Shown here piece by piece: positions 1 through 12,100 of a stretch of DNA of 30,684 bases. Positions within the stretch are counted from its first letter, which is position 1. Each line of letters starts with the position of its first letter. The DNA lies in contig RPFO01000279.1 of the NCBI GenBank assembly GCA_009746045.1, forward strand, positions 70,001 to 100,684, in the 5' to 3' direction. A program made the translations under genes and the position numbers. Source of the stretch: Mesostigma viride (lineage: Eukaryota > Streptophyta > Mesostigmatophyceae > Mesostigmatales > Mesostigmataceae). The notes under the pieces were generated by a model, which saw nothing but the letters and a program-made list of their open reading frames with translations, was not told the DNA's origin and made no database searches.

Positions 1-1
1 G

Positions 2-103
2 CCTGTATCCAACCAGCTGGATACTTTTAGAGCCAAGCATGCCACTTATGGTGAGGCAGTTCAAGATGCTAGAGTAGAAGCAAGACATCAAGCCCCTTAC
101 AAG
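2..103 (+). CDS. Partial exon of an unknown gene (3' part of exon only)
   Basis: Reading from base 2, the sequence is open for 34 codons and ends in an AAG codon followed at once by a perfect plant-like donor (GTAAGTT at 104-110). The peptide is hydrophilic, rich in Ala, Arg, Glu and Gln, and probably helical. I do not recognise a family. The exon is cut by the window edge and I could not find the next exon downstream, where the sequence becomes repetitive. The other two forward frames were not tested fully and no homology is available, so this is a tentative exon rather than an established gene. Confidence 0.3.
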
Positions 104-170
104 GTAAGTTAGATAATAACCTGATTCAAATCCAACTGGTCATGTTGCATCAACCCAGTTAGCGAATACC

Positions 171-404
171 CCTGGAGCAGCATGCATCCTTGACACAGTC
201 CTTGACACAGTATCCCGCTTCTGGAGCTGGCCTAACCTTCCTCAGACGCATTTCATAGGTGAAACCCATGTCATGGGTGAACTATCCAGCAGCATGCATC
301 CTTCACTGAGTAGCAGCCTACTTGAGAAAGCTGGTCTAACCTTCGTTCGACACAATTCACAGCTACGTGAGCTATCCAGCAGCACACTTAACTGAGGTTC
401 CTTA
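171..404. repeat. Imperfect tandem duplication, about 104 bp period
   Basis: The phrase AGCTGG(C/T)CTAACCTTC occurs at about 225 and 329, and CTATCCAGCAGCA occurs after each copy (about 280 and 371). A third partial match (GAGCAGCATGCATCCTT) precedes them near 175. The copies have diverged clearly. The block sits directly beside the telomeric tract. Confidence 0.5.
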
Positions 405-420
405 TTCTAGTACCTAGTTC

Positions 421-460
421 TAAACCCTAAACCCTAAACCCTAAACCCTAAACCCTAAAC
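421..460. repeat. Interstitial telomeric tract (CCCTAAA)5
   Basis: Five perfect CCCTAAA units in a row, the plant/green-algal telomere motif in C-strand orientation. Both sides continue into ordinary sequence, so this is not a chromosome end. The tract is flanked by a related 25-26 bp pair (395-419 and 465-490, both beginning AGGTTCCT and containing TACCT), in direct orientation. Confidence 0.85.
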
Positions 461-657
461 AGTTAGGTTCCTCCTTCTACTACCTCAGTTAAGAGCTGGC
501 TGAGATACCTCCAGGCTGACTTGTGGCCGGAGACACACAGGGGAAACATAACATCACTATCTAACTCCTAGATAGAAACGTCTTCTAACTAGAAATCTCG
601 TTGAATCCTTCAAGTGATTATCTATACTGGTGGGCAAAACATTCAGGGGAAGCTCAC

Positions 658-756
658 CTCATCGGCGGCATTCGCGTCTGCCCCCGCGTCCAGCAGCATC
701 TTGACAACCCCGGGGTGGCCCCGCAGGCACGCTACATGGAGGGGAGTCCTCCCACC
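658..756 (-). CDS. Single ankyrin-repeat exon (33 codons)
   Basis: On the minus strand an acceptor (CAG, 759-757) opens an exon that ends in GAG before a donor GTGAGC (657-652). The exon is exactly 33 codons in phase 0 and encodes one complete ankyrin repeat: GGRTPLHVACLRGHPGVV, then KMLLDAGADANAADE. The TPLH turn, the A-x-x-G-H helix and the LLDAGAD loop are all canonical. Ankyrin repeats mediate protein-protein contacts; nothing else of the gene is visible, so its role is unknown. I found no neighbouring repeat exon. The hAT element begins 42 bp upstream of this exon on the coding strand, so it would lie in the preceding intron. The family call is firm; gene extent is unknown. Confidence 0.75.
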
Positions 757-789
757 CTGCCCAGCACGGGCACCAAATGCACAGGCACA

Positions 790-797
790 AATGCCAT
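790..797. repeat. Target-site duplication, left copy (AATGCCAT)
   Basis: The 8-bp sequence abutting the left inverted terminus of the hAT-like element is identical to 2327-2334 at the right end. Confidence 0.85.
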
Positions 798-2326
798 CAG
801 TGTACAGGCATACGGCGTATAATACGCCGTACGATGCGTATTATACGCCATACGCAAGATTTGCGTATTAAAATGGGCAAAAAAATATGCACGGCGTATT
901 TTTTGCGTATTTTTTGCGTATTGCGTATTTTTTGCGTATTTTTTTGCGTATGAACCGCGTTCGAACTTCGAAGTAGGCTCTGGCATCATTTTGGACGGCA
1001 CGTGGAGCCGGAACTAGACCGTATCTAGGCGACCTGTAACTCCGCGACAAATAAACGACATGCAGGTGCCAAGCTGGCCGTGCATGTACGACTGTACGTG
1101 CATTGCTGCAGATTGCTGCGTGTCGGACTAAGGTCTAGGAGACCAAGGACGAGGAAATTAGGTGACGAAGTTATGTTGTCTGCCAACAAGGGCGCGCATC
1201 TGGCACCTAACATTTACACTGTAATCGTAGCACAATCGACATCCAGGCACCATGGCTAGCGACGGTGATGGTGTGGGTCTATGGAACACGATGATGATGG
1301 GGCCGACGAGATGCAGGCCGTATTCGAGACTGTCTGGACACACATCGTGAAAGAACAGACTCTCAACAAGAAAGGGCAGCCGACAGGTAACTACAAGCTC
1401 AGTGACGTGCACACTTTTGGATGCAAAATTCTCGGGTTCCACCACCCGAGCAAGGCTAGCACCCGCCATATCATGGGCGCCACGTATGGAAGGAGGCAAG
1501 AGTGAGCGAGTGCAAGAGGCCGCCGGAGGCATTACGTCGCAGGCTGCGGGGTATTTGGTGTGACTCGCGATGCACATAAATGCCTTATTTAGCCATGCAG
1601 GCTGCTGCTAGCCAGCCACCGTACCATATGTGTTAATGGTTTAGGGAAGCTGGGTCAGGTAACTCAGGTTGCTGGCATGCATGGTATCCTGCACGCTAGC
1701 CACATTGTTGGCAGCCCGTATGGATTCTTGCTTCATGTAGATCAATATTGCATGGTGGCCTACCACGACTAGGCAAGATGTCTGTTTCTGGCACAATGTC
1801 TTATTACTTTTGGCAAGTTGGCCAACTGACCGTGTGCTGTATTTCGATCAGTCCTAGTATGTAGCTAGCAATTCCATGCTGCCAGAGATGACGTGGTTAT
1901 AAGTTCAACATACAGTAATGGTGGCAGCAATCTCTATACCTCTGCAAGTGTCATTGCGCATGCATATCTACTTGTGTTATTATCCTTTTCAGGTGTGCAC
2001 TGATTCAGTGCATGCAACTTTGTTATGGTGTGCTTTTAAGAGACTTAATAATTAAACAGGACAATGCTTGTACTTGTAAGCAGCAACGGTAATGCCAATG
2101 TCATGAGATGATGACATGATGTGTCACATATAGGCATGTGGTGCATTGCAAGAACACAAAGAAAACATGCCTGATTGGTCAGAATGTTGAGGAACCCCCT
2201 GAACCATTCAAAAAACAGCATTTTCAAGAGTCCCCGTACGATTTACGTATAATACCCCGTACGAGCGTATTATACCCAATACCCATGGGCCCCGTACGAT
2301 TGCGTATTGCGTATGCCTGTACACTG
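798..2326. mobile_element. Non-autonomous hAT-type DNA transposon, 1529 bp, with TIRs and 8-bp TSD
   Basis: The left end reads CAGTGTACAGGCATACG (798-814), and its exact reverse complement ends at 2326 (2310-2326), giving 17-bp perfect terminal inverted repeats. The 8 bp immediately outside are identical on both sides: AATGCCAT at 790-797 and 2327-2334. An 8-bp target duplication with termini CAGTG...CACTG is the hallmark of the hAT superfamily. Both subterminal zones (about 815-960 and 2230-2309) are dense in GCGTATT/AATACGC and CGTACG words, as expected for transposase-binding clusters. No full transposase is present; a short ORF at 1281 may be a BED-finger remnant. The element lies next to the ankyrin exon, probably in its intron. 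Confidence 0.85.
1281..1505 (+). pseudogene. Possible N-terminal remnant of a hAT transposase (BED-finger-like)
   Basis: A 74-codon ORF with an ATG start lies inside the hAT-like element. After an acidic start (MEHDDDGADE) it reads VWTHIVKEQTLNKKGQPTG, followed by FGCKILGF and STRHIMG. This order (VW-hydrophobic opening, Lys/Gly-rich turn, a Cys, a Gly-Phe, then a late His) resembles a BED zinc finger, the usual N-terminus of hAT transposases. The finger lacks a clear CxxC pair, and no catalytic RNase-H-like region follows, so if it is a transposase fragment it is inactive. It could also be a chance ORF. Confidence 0.3.
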
Positions 2327-2334
2327 AATGCCAT
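2327..2334. repeat. Target-site duplication, right copy (AATGCCAT)
   Basis: Abuts the right inverted terminus and is identical to 790-797. Confidence 0.85.
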
Positions 2335-2454
2335 GGCACATGCAGATGCACCAGCACAACATTACGCACGGACACTAAGCTCAGGAGAATGAGGTGAGAT
2401 CAAAGACCCATAAGTTCTTGCTATCAGTGCATGTTGAGAAGAAAGAGCCGGGGC

Positions 2455-2553
2455 GGCACTAGTTGGCGGTGGAGGGGAAAGGGGCATGGCACAAGTTGGC
2501 GGTGGGGGGGAAAGGGGGACGGCACTAGTTGGCGGTGGAGGGGAAAGGGGGAT
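2455..2553. repeat. 33-bp G-rich minisatellite, 3 copies
   Basis: Three adjacent units start at 2455, 2488 and 2521, each containing AGTTGGCGGTGG followed by GGGAAAGGGG with few differences. On the minus strand it would read as proline-rich (PLSPPPPTSA), like algal wall-protein hinges, but I found no gene model to support that. Confidence 0.8.
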
Positions 2554-2791
2554 GGCAGTACTAAGTGGACAGTGGACAAGGGCCGAGGGATCCCTCACCC
2601 TGGGCTTGATGCTGCGATTCCCGTCTCCTTTCACCGCCTCGTCCGCAAATGCTGTCCCCAACAGTGCATTGAAGGGCAACCAATCATTCCAGCATCAAAA
2701 GTAAACATGATTGCATGTTGCTGGTTTTCTCATTTATATAAAATTGCTACAAACTGGGGAGTTGGGGACGTCCGGAAGAGACACTCCAAAG

Positions 2792-3187
2792 TCCTAGGTG
2801 ATTCTATGGGGTCATCCGCAGGTCACTGTCATAACGATGCTAATACTGCTAGGTAGTCCTAGGTGATTGCCCTATGGGGTCATCCGCAGGTCACTGTCAT
2901 AACGATGCTAATACTGCTAGGTAGTCCTAGGTGATTGCCCTATGGGGTCATCCGCAGGTCACTGTCATAACGATGCTAATACTGCTAGGTAGTCCTAGGT
3001 GATTGCCCTATGGGGTCATCCGCAGGTCACTGTCATAACGATGCTAATACCGCTAGGTAGTCCTAGGTGATTGCCCTATGGGGTCATCCGCAGGTCACTG
3101 TCATAACGATGCTAATACTGCTAGGTAGTCCTTGGTGATTGCCCTATGGGGTCATCCGCATGGGTAGTAACGATGCCAATACTGCAA
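2792..3187. repeat. 68-bp minisatellite, about 6 copies
   Basis: Units begin at 2792, 2857, 2925, 2993, 3061 and 3129, each starting TCCTAGGTGATT or close to it. The central four are 68 bp and almost identical; the first is 65 bp, and the last diverges after GGGTCATCCGCA. No ORF runs through it. Confidence 0.9.
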
Positions 3188-5900
3188 TTATAAAACCCAA
3201 CATTTCTTGTGCATCTTGTCCACAAGCAACTTCGAGGCTCACAAGCATAGAGGACACCACAAGTGCTCGTCCAATGATCGGCTGGTTTTTTCATAAACGT
3301 TTCTAAAACGTACGGCCATCCTGCGATGCGTGCGCATGCCTGGAAGTGGTGGCAAAGTATTTAACATATGATCAAATGGCCCAGTAAGTGGCCATATGTA
3401 TGCCGTTGTGCTGATTAGAATGGACATATCGAAACCTGCATGCAGGGAGCGTACAGTTTGCCTGCCGAGCTCTCTCCTCAGTCCTACTAGAGCCTAAGTC
3501 CCTGGCGCTGGTTGTCTCGTCTGCTCGCATTCGGCCCTGGTTTTATATATGCCGCGTGATGTTCGCTGCAGCAGAGAGCTGCAAACAGGACTGAGAAAAG
3601 AGTTTCTCCTGCCAACGTGCGTTGATGGCTAAGGGGCCGGCTTGCGCTAAAAGCTTTTGATCCAGGAGTAGACCGCACTTATTGCCAGTTGGCTTGGATT
3701 GAATTTGCAACACCGATATCGATCACTACTAAGGGCGACTGGCCGGGCCGTGAGCCCCCGCTCGGCAGGCACGCAATGTATTCGCGATACTGCAAGAAAT
3801 TGCTACGAATGAATGATGCATTCAAGCAGAAGATATTGTGAGTTTTCCGCAGGAACATACCCGCCGTAATATTCAGCCTCACGTAGATACCACATTGGCA
3901 GGAAGCGGTTGGGAACCCCCGCGTGTCCGGTGGCCGTACGTCTTCCGATTTTAACGCCCAGGCAAGTCACCTTGCCAGCACCGAAATGTCAAAATAGATA
4001 CAATGCGGTAGTCATCACTTGCAATGTACAGGAGAGCGTGGAAAGTGGCAAAAGGGGCGGTGGTCGGTGGATAGTCGGATCAAAATTGGACCTGTGGGGA
4101 ATTGATAATTGGCCGACCTGTGGGGAATGCATGACTACACCAGACGAGCGTCTCGCGCGGTTCACCAGCCAGGACGAAAAGACACGAGAGATCTTGGCGG
4201 GAGAAAACTGGTGGACAGGAAAGCACAACACGTGGCGTGCATTATGCAGTAGCGTGGTAGCAATTTGGCGCCAGCCTTTTCCAATTGACATGGAGGATGC
4301 CGTACCTAGAATGCCGTACACGGCTGCTCAGCCGCGCTTGTGGGTGGCTACACACGGATCGCCAGAACACGATGTACCCGACGCTTGATAACTGTTTCCG
4401 AAACCACGATGGAATTCGGTCTCACGATCAAGTGATTCAGGTGTCATAATCTCCGATTTCCGTAACGAGCACTCATGTACAAACTAATGGTGTTTATGTC
4501 AAGTATTTAGAGAGCTTGCACCTGAAGTGTCCGCATCGGTCGAGCTATAAAAATTCTCGCGCTTCACTTGTCAAAATTTGTTTCAAGCGCCACGACCCAC
4601 GATGGATGGTTTCTGGTACGCAGCTAGTGCGGTGCGTTCAGAGCCAGGACGGGGACAACATGCATGGCGATGTCGATGCAGACATTAATTCTAACTGGGA
4701 ATTCACCATAGTTTGACGATTCATCAGAGCAAGAACTGGACCTTTTGCCTCGCACTGAGCTTTCTGTAACCGCGAGCTCAATGCGATGCTAACTGATTAA
4801 GGGTACGTACATGCCAGGAAATTGATTTTGTACCGATAACGCGATTTCGGGATCCGCTGCAACGTTGACAGCGGCGCTGTCTGTTCGTTGGGGGGTTACA
4901 AGAAAATAATTTTGGCTGCAAATGGCTGACGATTGCAGAAACCATGTAACCCGCATGCCGGCGAAAGGCGACAGAAATGCAGTGCAAGAGGATGAACACT
5001 ATGCAAGGTGCGCATTCGTCTTTGTGTGGCTACCTGTTGGCTATCTGTTGTGCAGGAACGTCTGCAGAATGTAACTCTAAGGCTAGGAAGTCTTCTACAT
5101 AACAAAGTTCGACATGGCGAATGCGAACCAGTTCACAGAAGTTACAGTAGCGCTGTAAAATATCATTGCAGGATCTACGTTCTGGGGTCCTCACGGTGCC
5201 CTACTAGTTGCAACTCCACTGTAAATTATCATACCAATTTTAGAAGAATGCACGATTTGCGATGCCGGGCCCCTGTCCGTCTATGGCCGATTGCATGCAT
5301 GTCACTTTGTTGTCACAGGACCGCTTCGGCAATCGTACCACACGGATCATAGCTGCCTCGTATTCCTGTCAAAGTTGGCATGATGCTTCGTGTCAGAAAT
5401 TACTTGTTACTGGCGTTTGCAGTCATTTTTGTGACTAGTACGTTTTTTAAATTCGCTCTTCACGTACATGAAACTTCCGTTGTCTGACGTCCACTTAAAT
5501 CTTTTTCCTCTTCCTCGACTTCGCTTCTTTCAGCTGTGCACCACAGGGTAATTGTTGGGCCCCAGATCCCGGAGGGTACGTGCCGTCTCCTCCTGAAGCC
5601 AAGGCACAGGCCGTCAATAAAATGGCGCCCTTGACTAGCTCGTATGGGTTTGCGTGCCGGCTGCTATTCGCTGCGATCGTCCTGGGATGCTTGATGGAAG
5701 CATCGCGGGTCCTCGACGACTGGACACGGTGCGTGCGTGCCAGGACCATGTTTAGCAAATCATTGTAAAGTAGTTGTATCCTTTAATGATATTGTAATGT
5801 AGTAGGATTATCATTGATCTCATATTAAGCTCATCATCTCACCAGGTTGTCACTTTCAGCCCCTATCGTCAACGTCAGACGCCGTATTCTTTTGCCATTG
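3188..5900. other. No gene recognised
   Basis: Several ORFs of 60-160 codons occur here on both strands, but none starts from a convincing ATG, shows a family motif or has paired splice signals. The longest (near 3909-4388, plus) is opposed by an equally open minus frame. One short ORF from an ATG at 5622 encodes about 48 residues with a hydrophobic stretch (LLFAAIVLGCLMEA). It could in principle be a first exon of the kinase gene, since a possible donor after 5732 would join in phase 0, but the evidence is weak. Confidence 0.5.
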
Positions 5901-6067
5901 GCTGGCCTCCCACGGCATGCAGCCTCCTCCTCCTCCTCCTTTCCGTAAACAAGCAACTCCTTCTTGGCTTGTAGGCCACCCCTTCGCCACCCCCTGCACT
6001 CTACTACGTTTACCCTTCCTTTAAGACCATTCCCGCCCCTCCCCCGCGCCCCCCTCCCCCCCGCACA

Positions 6068-6069
<2 letters not shown>

Positions 6070-6129
<60 letters not shown>

Positions 6130-6144
6130 CACACACACATACAC
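6070..6144. repeat. (CA)n microsatellite
   Basis: Nearly uninterrupted CA dinucleotides run to about 6127, then a degenerate tail. The tract lies just upstream of the first recognisable exon of the PfkB kinase gene, probably in its first intron or 5' region. Confidence 0.95.
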
Positions 6145-6182
6145 TCATGCATACACGCTGCAACTCCCTGTGCGTATGCGAG

Positions 6183-9100
6183 ATCAGGCCGGAGCTGCTT
6201 CTGGTTGGGCTGGTCACCGACGACCTGGTGGATGGGCAGCACGTGCCGGTACGCATGCTGGCTGCCGTCACTCTCCTCGTGTTCCTCAAGCACATGCTCT
6301 CTTGTCATTTGGGTTGTGGCTAGTTGGTGGTGGTTGATCATGTATGGCTCGGGTTGTTGGAGGGGCAGCACGTGCCGGTGAGCATGCCTCACAGCTGTAA
6401 CCATGCCGCTGCCGTGTTTCATGCATGTTTCGTTTGCCCTAGTGTCTAGCAGGAATGGCAAGTTTTTTTTTTCCTGTCATGTGATCCTGCATGGTACGGT
6501 CATCGCTACCATTTGCTACCATCGCTACCATTTGCTACCATCGCTACCATCGCTACCATCGCTACCATCGCTACCATCGCTACATGCCGTGAGCCCCCCA
6601 GAGATTTACAGTCTGGAGGTTTGCAGTGGTGGTCTGGGGGACATGCCTGCTGCTTTCTAGTCTGTCAGCATCTCACATAGTTGTCTTGGAAACACCTAAA
6701 TATTAAATGTTATAAGTCCTAAGCTTGGAAATATGTGTAAGCATTGCCTTGGAATTTTGGGGGGAGGCTGGTGCGCGTCTAGGGTGCGGTGTCGTCTCTT
6801 GCACGTTGGGTTTGCACTTCATCGCTGGTGGTCTGTGCAGCATGACAGTTAGCATTCACTGTAGGGCTGTGCAGTAACTATTCACTGTACAAGCATGACA
6901 GCTACTAACGGTGCCGCTGATACATTATCTGCGCTCGGATGGCTCAGTGGTGCTTTTTGTATGACATGTGGAAAATGTGGAGAGCGACGTTTAGTTTTCT
7001 TGCTCACGGCTTCTGTTCTTCCTCCAGGTCACCCTGGATTGTCCCGAGGTACCGTCATGCGGTCTTGGTGAATTCCTCAGCTTGTTCATGCCTCAGCTTT
7101 TTTCCTACAGTCTATCTGGTCCACCAGGCACCTCGACTGGTTTATATTCATTATTCAGGACGGTTCCACCATGGTGTTGCGCTTCTTTTCTGGATAAGCA
7201 ATCGCATCTTTCCTGTCGCTTGGTGTGCCTTGGGCCACACTCAGGGCCTCGCCATCTTTTATTTATTTACTTCTACTACTATGTTTTTTATTCTTAAGCC
7301 CCACCCCCACCTCTGACCCCCACCAGCAGCCGCATGCGCACACTCCCTCCCATCAGGGTGGTGCCATCTCATACGCTTGTCTTTCTCTCTTTTGCCTCCA
7401 TCCTTTAATAAAAATTCTTCCTTGCAAAAAAATTTCCCTCGCCTGTCTTTCACTCGGCTTCTTCTTGCCACGCACAGGGCGGTGCCATCTCATACGCGGC
7501 GGCAGTGGCCAGTGCGCACGGCATCACCGCGCACGTCGTCACCCTGGCCGCCCCAGGCACCAACCTGTCCATATTTGATGGGCACCACCTGCACGTCGTG
7601 CCCGCCGACAAGACGGTGGGTGAGAGTGGCAGCAGTGCCACTCTCAACAGCATGGCGGGATAGGCTGTGGTTTTCTTGTCGTCTAAAGCGCGAATAAAGG
7701 AGGCTTTTGCTTTCTTTGTTTTGCACGTTCTCATGTTGGGGGGGCGGTGGAATCTGGACCGGGGCTGTGTAGCGGGCTTGGGTGTAAGGTAGAAATGAAC
7801 AACAGTATTTGCCACACCAGCTTGCTGCACACCCCCAAGCTGGGTTTGGGAGCAGGGCCGCAGGGGGCAGTGTAAAAGGCTCGGGTGGATCCGGTGTTGA
7901 GCGTTCTGGTTTCCTTTGGGGTAGGGCGCTGCGGCTCGCTTCACATTCCATGCTGCCATCGTGCTTTATGGGAGGTGTTCTCGTGTCCATAAACAAAGGG
8001 GGGTCGCCAAAACGGGACTCTATGGGGGATTGGGGGCGTTGAGTTGTGTGGGGCATTATGTTTTTTCCTGCATTGGAGAGTTGTGTGGGGCATTATGTCT
8101 TTTCCTGCATTGGAGAGTTGTGTGGGGCACTATGTCTTTTCCTGCATTGGAGAGTTGTGTGGGGGATTATGTCTTTTCCTGCATCGGAGAGTTGTGTGGG
8201 GCATTATGTCTTTTCCTGCATTGGATGCATATTCGGGTCTAGTATGCCTATACCTGCATGTTTTTGTGTGTGTCTGTCTGTCTGTCTTGTTTGACCCGTG
8301 TCCAGCTTGCTGCGTCTTAGGTGCTTCCTTGACCTGAATAGACCAGATACTTTGGCCGCTCCCGCCTGGGTCTTGGTCCTGTGCCGTGCCAGAGGGATTG
8401 ATCAAAGATACTAAAGTTAATCGGTTGTGGGTTGGGTGGTCCTCGCCAGATCGCTGGATACCTCATCAGATACCCTCACTGCCTGGTTGGTTCTGTTGTC
8501 GGTACTGTTGCCTGGTTAGGTCCATTGTCTGGACGGTTGTCGTCCAGTTGTTCGCGCATCAAGGGGTGCCGACTGGGGATCCAAACTACATCTGCTCCTT
8601 TTTTGGTTTTTACCAACTCCTTCCTGGACGTTGGCTGGCTCTTGCACCTTGCCTCCCATTTTGTTGATTTTCTTTTCATACCATCATTTCTTCATCCACC
8701 ATGTCCTTGTCCTGCATTCCTGTATCCCTTATTTCCCCCCTTCTTCAGCATGAAAGACTCCATTGAAGGTATCTATCCATTATTTCCTTGTCCGGTATTC
8801 CTGCATCCCTTATTTCCCCCCTTCTTCAGCATGAAAGAACCCACTAAAGGTATCTATTCATTATTTCCTTGTCCGGTATTCCTGCATCCCTTATTTCCCC
8901 CCTTCTTCAGCATGAAAGACCCCACTAAAGGTATCTATCCATTATTTCCTTGTCCGGTATTCCTGCATCCCTTATTTCCCCCCTTCTTCAGCATGAAAGA
9001 CCCCATTAAAGGTATCTATCCATTATTTCCTTGTCCTGTATTCCTCGATCCCTTATTTCCCCCTTTTACTTCTGATTAAATACGTCCTCCCCCTTGTCAC

Positions 9101-12100
9101 CTCTAACCGTGTTCCCATCACAAGTCAATAACCTTCACTCAGTCACGTCCCTGTCCCTTTGAATCTGGTGCCATCCCGAAAACAGCAGACAGTTCCCTCC
9201 TTTCCGTATTCAACCCACATGCCCTTTCCTTATTCAACCCACATACCCTCTCCTTATTCAACCCGCATACCCTTTACCTGTACTCCCAGTCCATCCCTGG
9301 TTAGTGCCCACTGGTTGCCGACTCCAAGCTTCAATGCAAACTCAATCAACTTCTTAAATACACTGTACCTATGGCTTTGCGAGGCAATCCCCTTAGGGAA
9401 ACCCTTGGTCTGGTGACTGGTCCCGCAGCCAGCTCACGTTCAGTATACCAAACCAGTTGGTACTATCACCTAGTTTTTCTACTCCATGCTCTATCACTCC
9501 AACCCATTTTTACTACTAAGACTCCAATCCATTTTCGTTACTATCACTCCAACTCCAACCCACTCCAAGCCGTCTCTGGCTGCCGAAATACGCATGTCTG
9601 TCCTTCCATCTCACCAGCTCACGTTCGAGCACACATATACCTGGTGGGGCAACAAGCGCAAGCTGAGCGTGCCCGCGCGGCCCAACGCCACGCTGGCCCT
9701 GCAGCACGTGCCGGCCAGCTGGCGCCGCGCCAAGACGCTGCTCCTTGGCACGTTGCTGTTGGGGGAGATGGACGTGCCCAGCTTGCTGGCGGTGGGGGCC
9801 GAGGTGAGGTGGGGGGTGGTGGCCTTGATCACCATCAGTATGAGTGAATGATCATCATTACTAATGATTATGAGTATCACTACAGATAGGGCAGGTGTAA
9901 TCGTGTATCCAGATTACTACGGCGCGTGTATTTAGCTGACTAAGGCGTCGCTGATGCGTGCAGGTCGCTGGCTATGGGCCTGAGGTGAGGTGTGCGGGGG
10001 TGGCCTTTTGTTAATCTGTTATTGCCTAGAACACCTAGAACACCTAGAGCACCTAGAACACCTAGAACACCTAGAACACCTAGAACACCTAGAACACCTA
10101 GGATGCCTATATAACATGACCGACTTGACTCAATCACTGGCAAATGAATAACGGAAAGTGCTGGAAACTGCTGGCAGCCAACTTGCAGACCTTTGCAGAT
10201 GCTAGCAAATACTGGCAAATGCTGGCATCTGCCCCCAGATTTACTCCAGCAGCTGCCCCTGCATTTTTGTAAACAGGTGGCTAGGGAAGGCAGGGTGGAT
10301 TTTAAGTTTTGGGAAGGGACATGACACGAACGTTTTGTGTTTTATGTTTTTCTTCTTTTTTCACCATGCTCACTGTCTGGTATGTCGACCGTATTCATTG
10401 AGTGCTATGCAGGGAGTGCTATGCATGGAGTTGCACAGTGGAGCTGCGGTCTGGTGGCCCTTGTTCAGCCCATGTTCATCTACATTACGATTTCAGAAAC
10501 AGGGTCTCGTGACACGGGCTGTGTCCAGGGCATGACTCGGGGGATGACCAATATCAAATGTATAGTATAGAAATGAAATACTACTATACTACTATACTAC
10601 TATACTACTATACTACTATACTACTATACTACTATACTACTATACTACTATACAACTATACGGATTCTGCCAGAGTTCTGGCCTGCGCTGGTTGTCTCTT
10701 TGATACGACGTTGCATTTGTTTGATGACAAATACAGGCTTGAGCCTGCCGACTAGTCGCAGGGTATCGTGAATGTAGCGCCGTTCTCGTTATTCCACTGT
10801 GTTCGTGGGGCATGGGTTGTGGTTGGATTTTCGTCGGCAGTCGCCCAGGATGGATTACAGTGAACCCCTTCGTGTTTGATCTACCACAGCCCTAGCTGCC
10901 CGCCCGCCCCGCAACGCACCATTGCTACCATTCCCTGCCCCCCACCCACCCACACACACACACAATGTGTCAGCCTGACAACAGACCCCCCTCATGACCC
11001 TTACCTGCCTGCATACCCCACAAACACACTAGAGCACCTTTCCCCCTACTCCCCGCACCCCCACCCCAGGCGTGGACAATGATCACTTCTGCCCCCTCAT
11101 AATGTCCCCACTGCCCACATTTTGCCCCCTCCCCCCATACCTCCACCTGCCCTGCACTGCACCAACCCATCCCATGCCCCGCACTGCATTTATCGACTAC
11201 ATGCCCGCGCACACACACACACACCATGCCCTTCCCCCTCTGCCCCACCCCCAGCGCATCGGCCTGATCGCGCAGGGCCTGCAGCGAGACCTGGACGACA
11301 GCGGCCGTGTAGTCCACCTGGCGCAGCCCTCCCCCTCGCTCATGGCCGCGCTGGACCCCCGCGTGACCGTTTTTTTGTCCGATGTGGAGGCGGATCCTTG
11401 GCCGCGCGGCACGCTGGAGGGCCTGCTGCCAAAGGTGGGGGACGCTTGCGTTGTGGATAGCAGTCACGTAGACAATAGCAATAGTATATAGCAATAGTAT
11501 AGAATAAATATAAACAAAAATAAATATAGACAATAGCAATAGGATGTAATAAACCTATCTTTCCACAACATTCTGGGGGGCTTGCTGCCCAAGTTGGGGG
11601 GCGCTTGCGTTGTGGAATCGGGGGTAAGCTCCATCTTTCCACAACATTCTGGGGGGCTTGCTGCCCAAGGTGGGGGACGCTTTTCTCTCAACCCGAAACA
11701 GCTGGAGGATGTGCTGCACAAGGTGGGGCCTTTGCCAAGTATCGAATAGGGGATCTTTGCCTATTATCGGATAGGGGGATAGGGGGTAACTGTTCAACAC
11801 CTTGTCGTGAAGGTCGCTGCGATACACCCGTTGTTTGACCCGCTGTTGTGAAAGACCTAAGTATTAATGTTGTTGCGGATATTACCTTTTGCCGTCCCAC
11901 AACTTGTGGCCATTGTTGCGACCATTGCCCACCCTTCCAGTCAGTACAAACAAACCTGATAAGAACAAACCTGATAAGAACAAACCGGATCCCCTGATAC
12001 GCGTCCTCCCAAGTGTCCCTTGTGATGGTTGGGACGGGGTATCGTGACCCGTTGCTGTGCCGGGCATTTACCACCACATTGACAACAACATCTGAATTGA

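Noticed and set aside
2362-2679. Minus-strand proline-rich ORF (SPPPP repeats) resembling an algal wall protein
   Set aside because: Produced by the 33-bp minisatellite; no signal peptide, start context or flanking domain.
3909-4388. 159-codon plus-strand ORF and the opposing 110-codon minus ORF
   Set aside because: Neither begins with ATG, neither shows a motif, and they mask each other; no basis to choose.
5964-6461. ORFs through the (CA)n tract on both strands
   Set aside because: Open only because of the dinucleotide repeat; only the short stretch 6183-6248 is supported, as a kinase exon.
8432-9079. 215-codon ORF with a 27-residue repeat
   Set aside because: It is made by the 81-bp satellite and lies inside a kinase intron between phase-matched exons.
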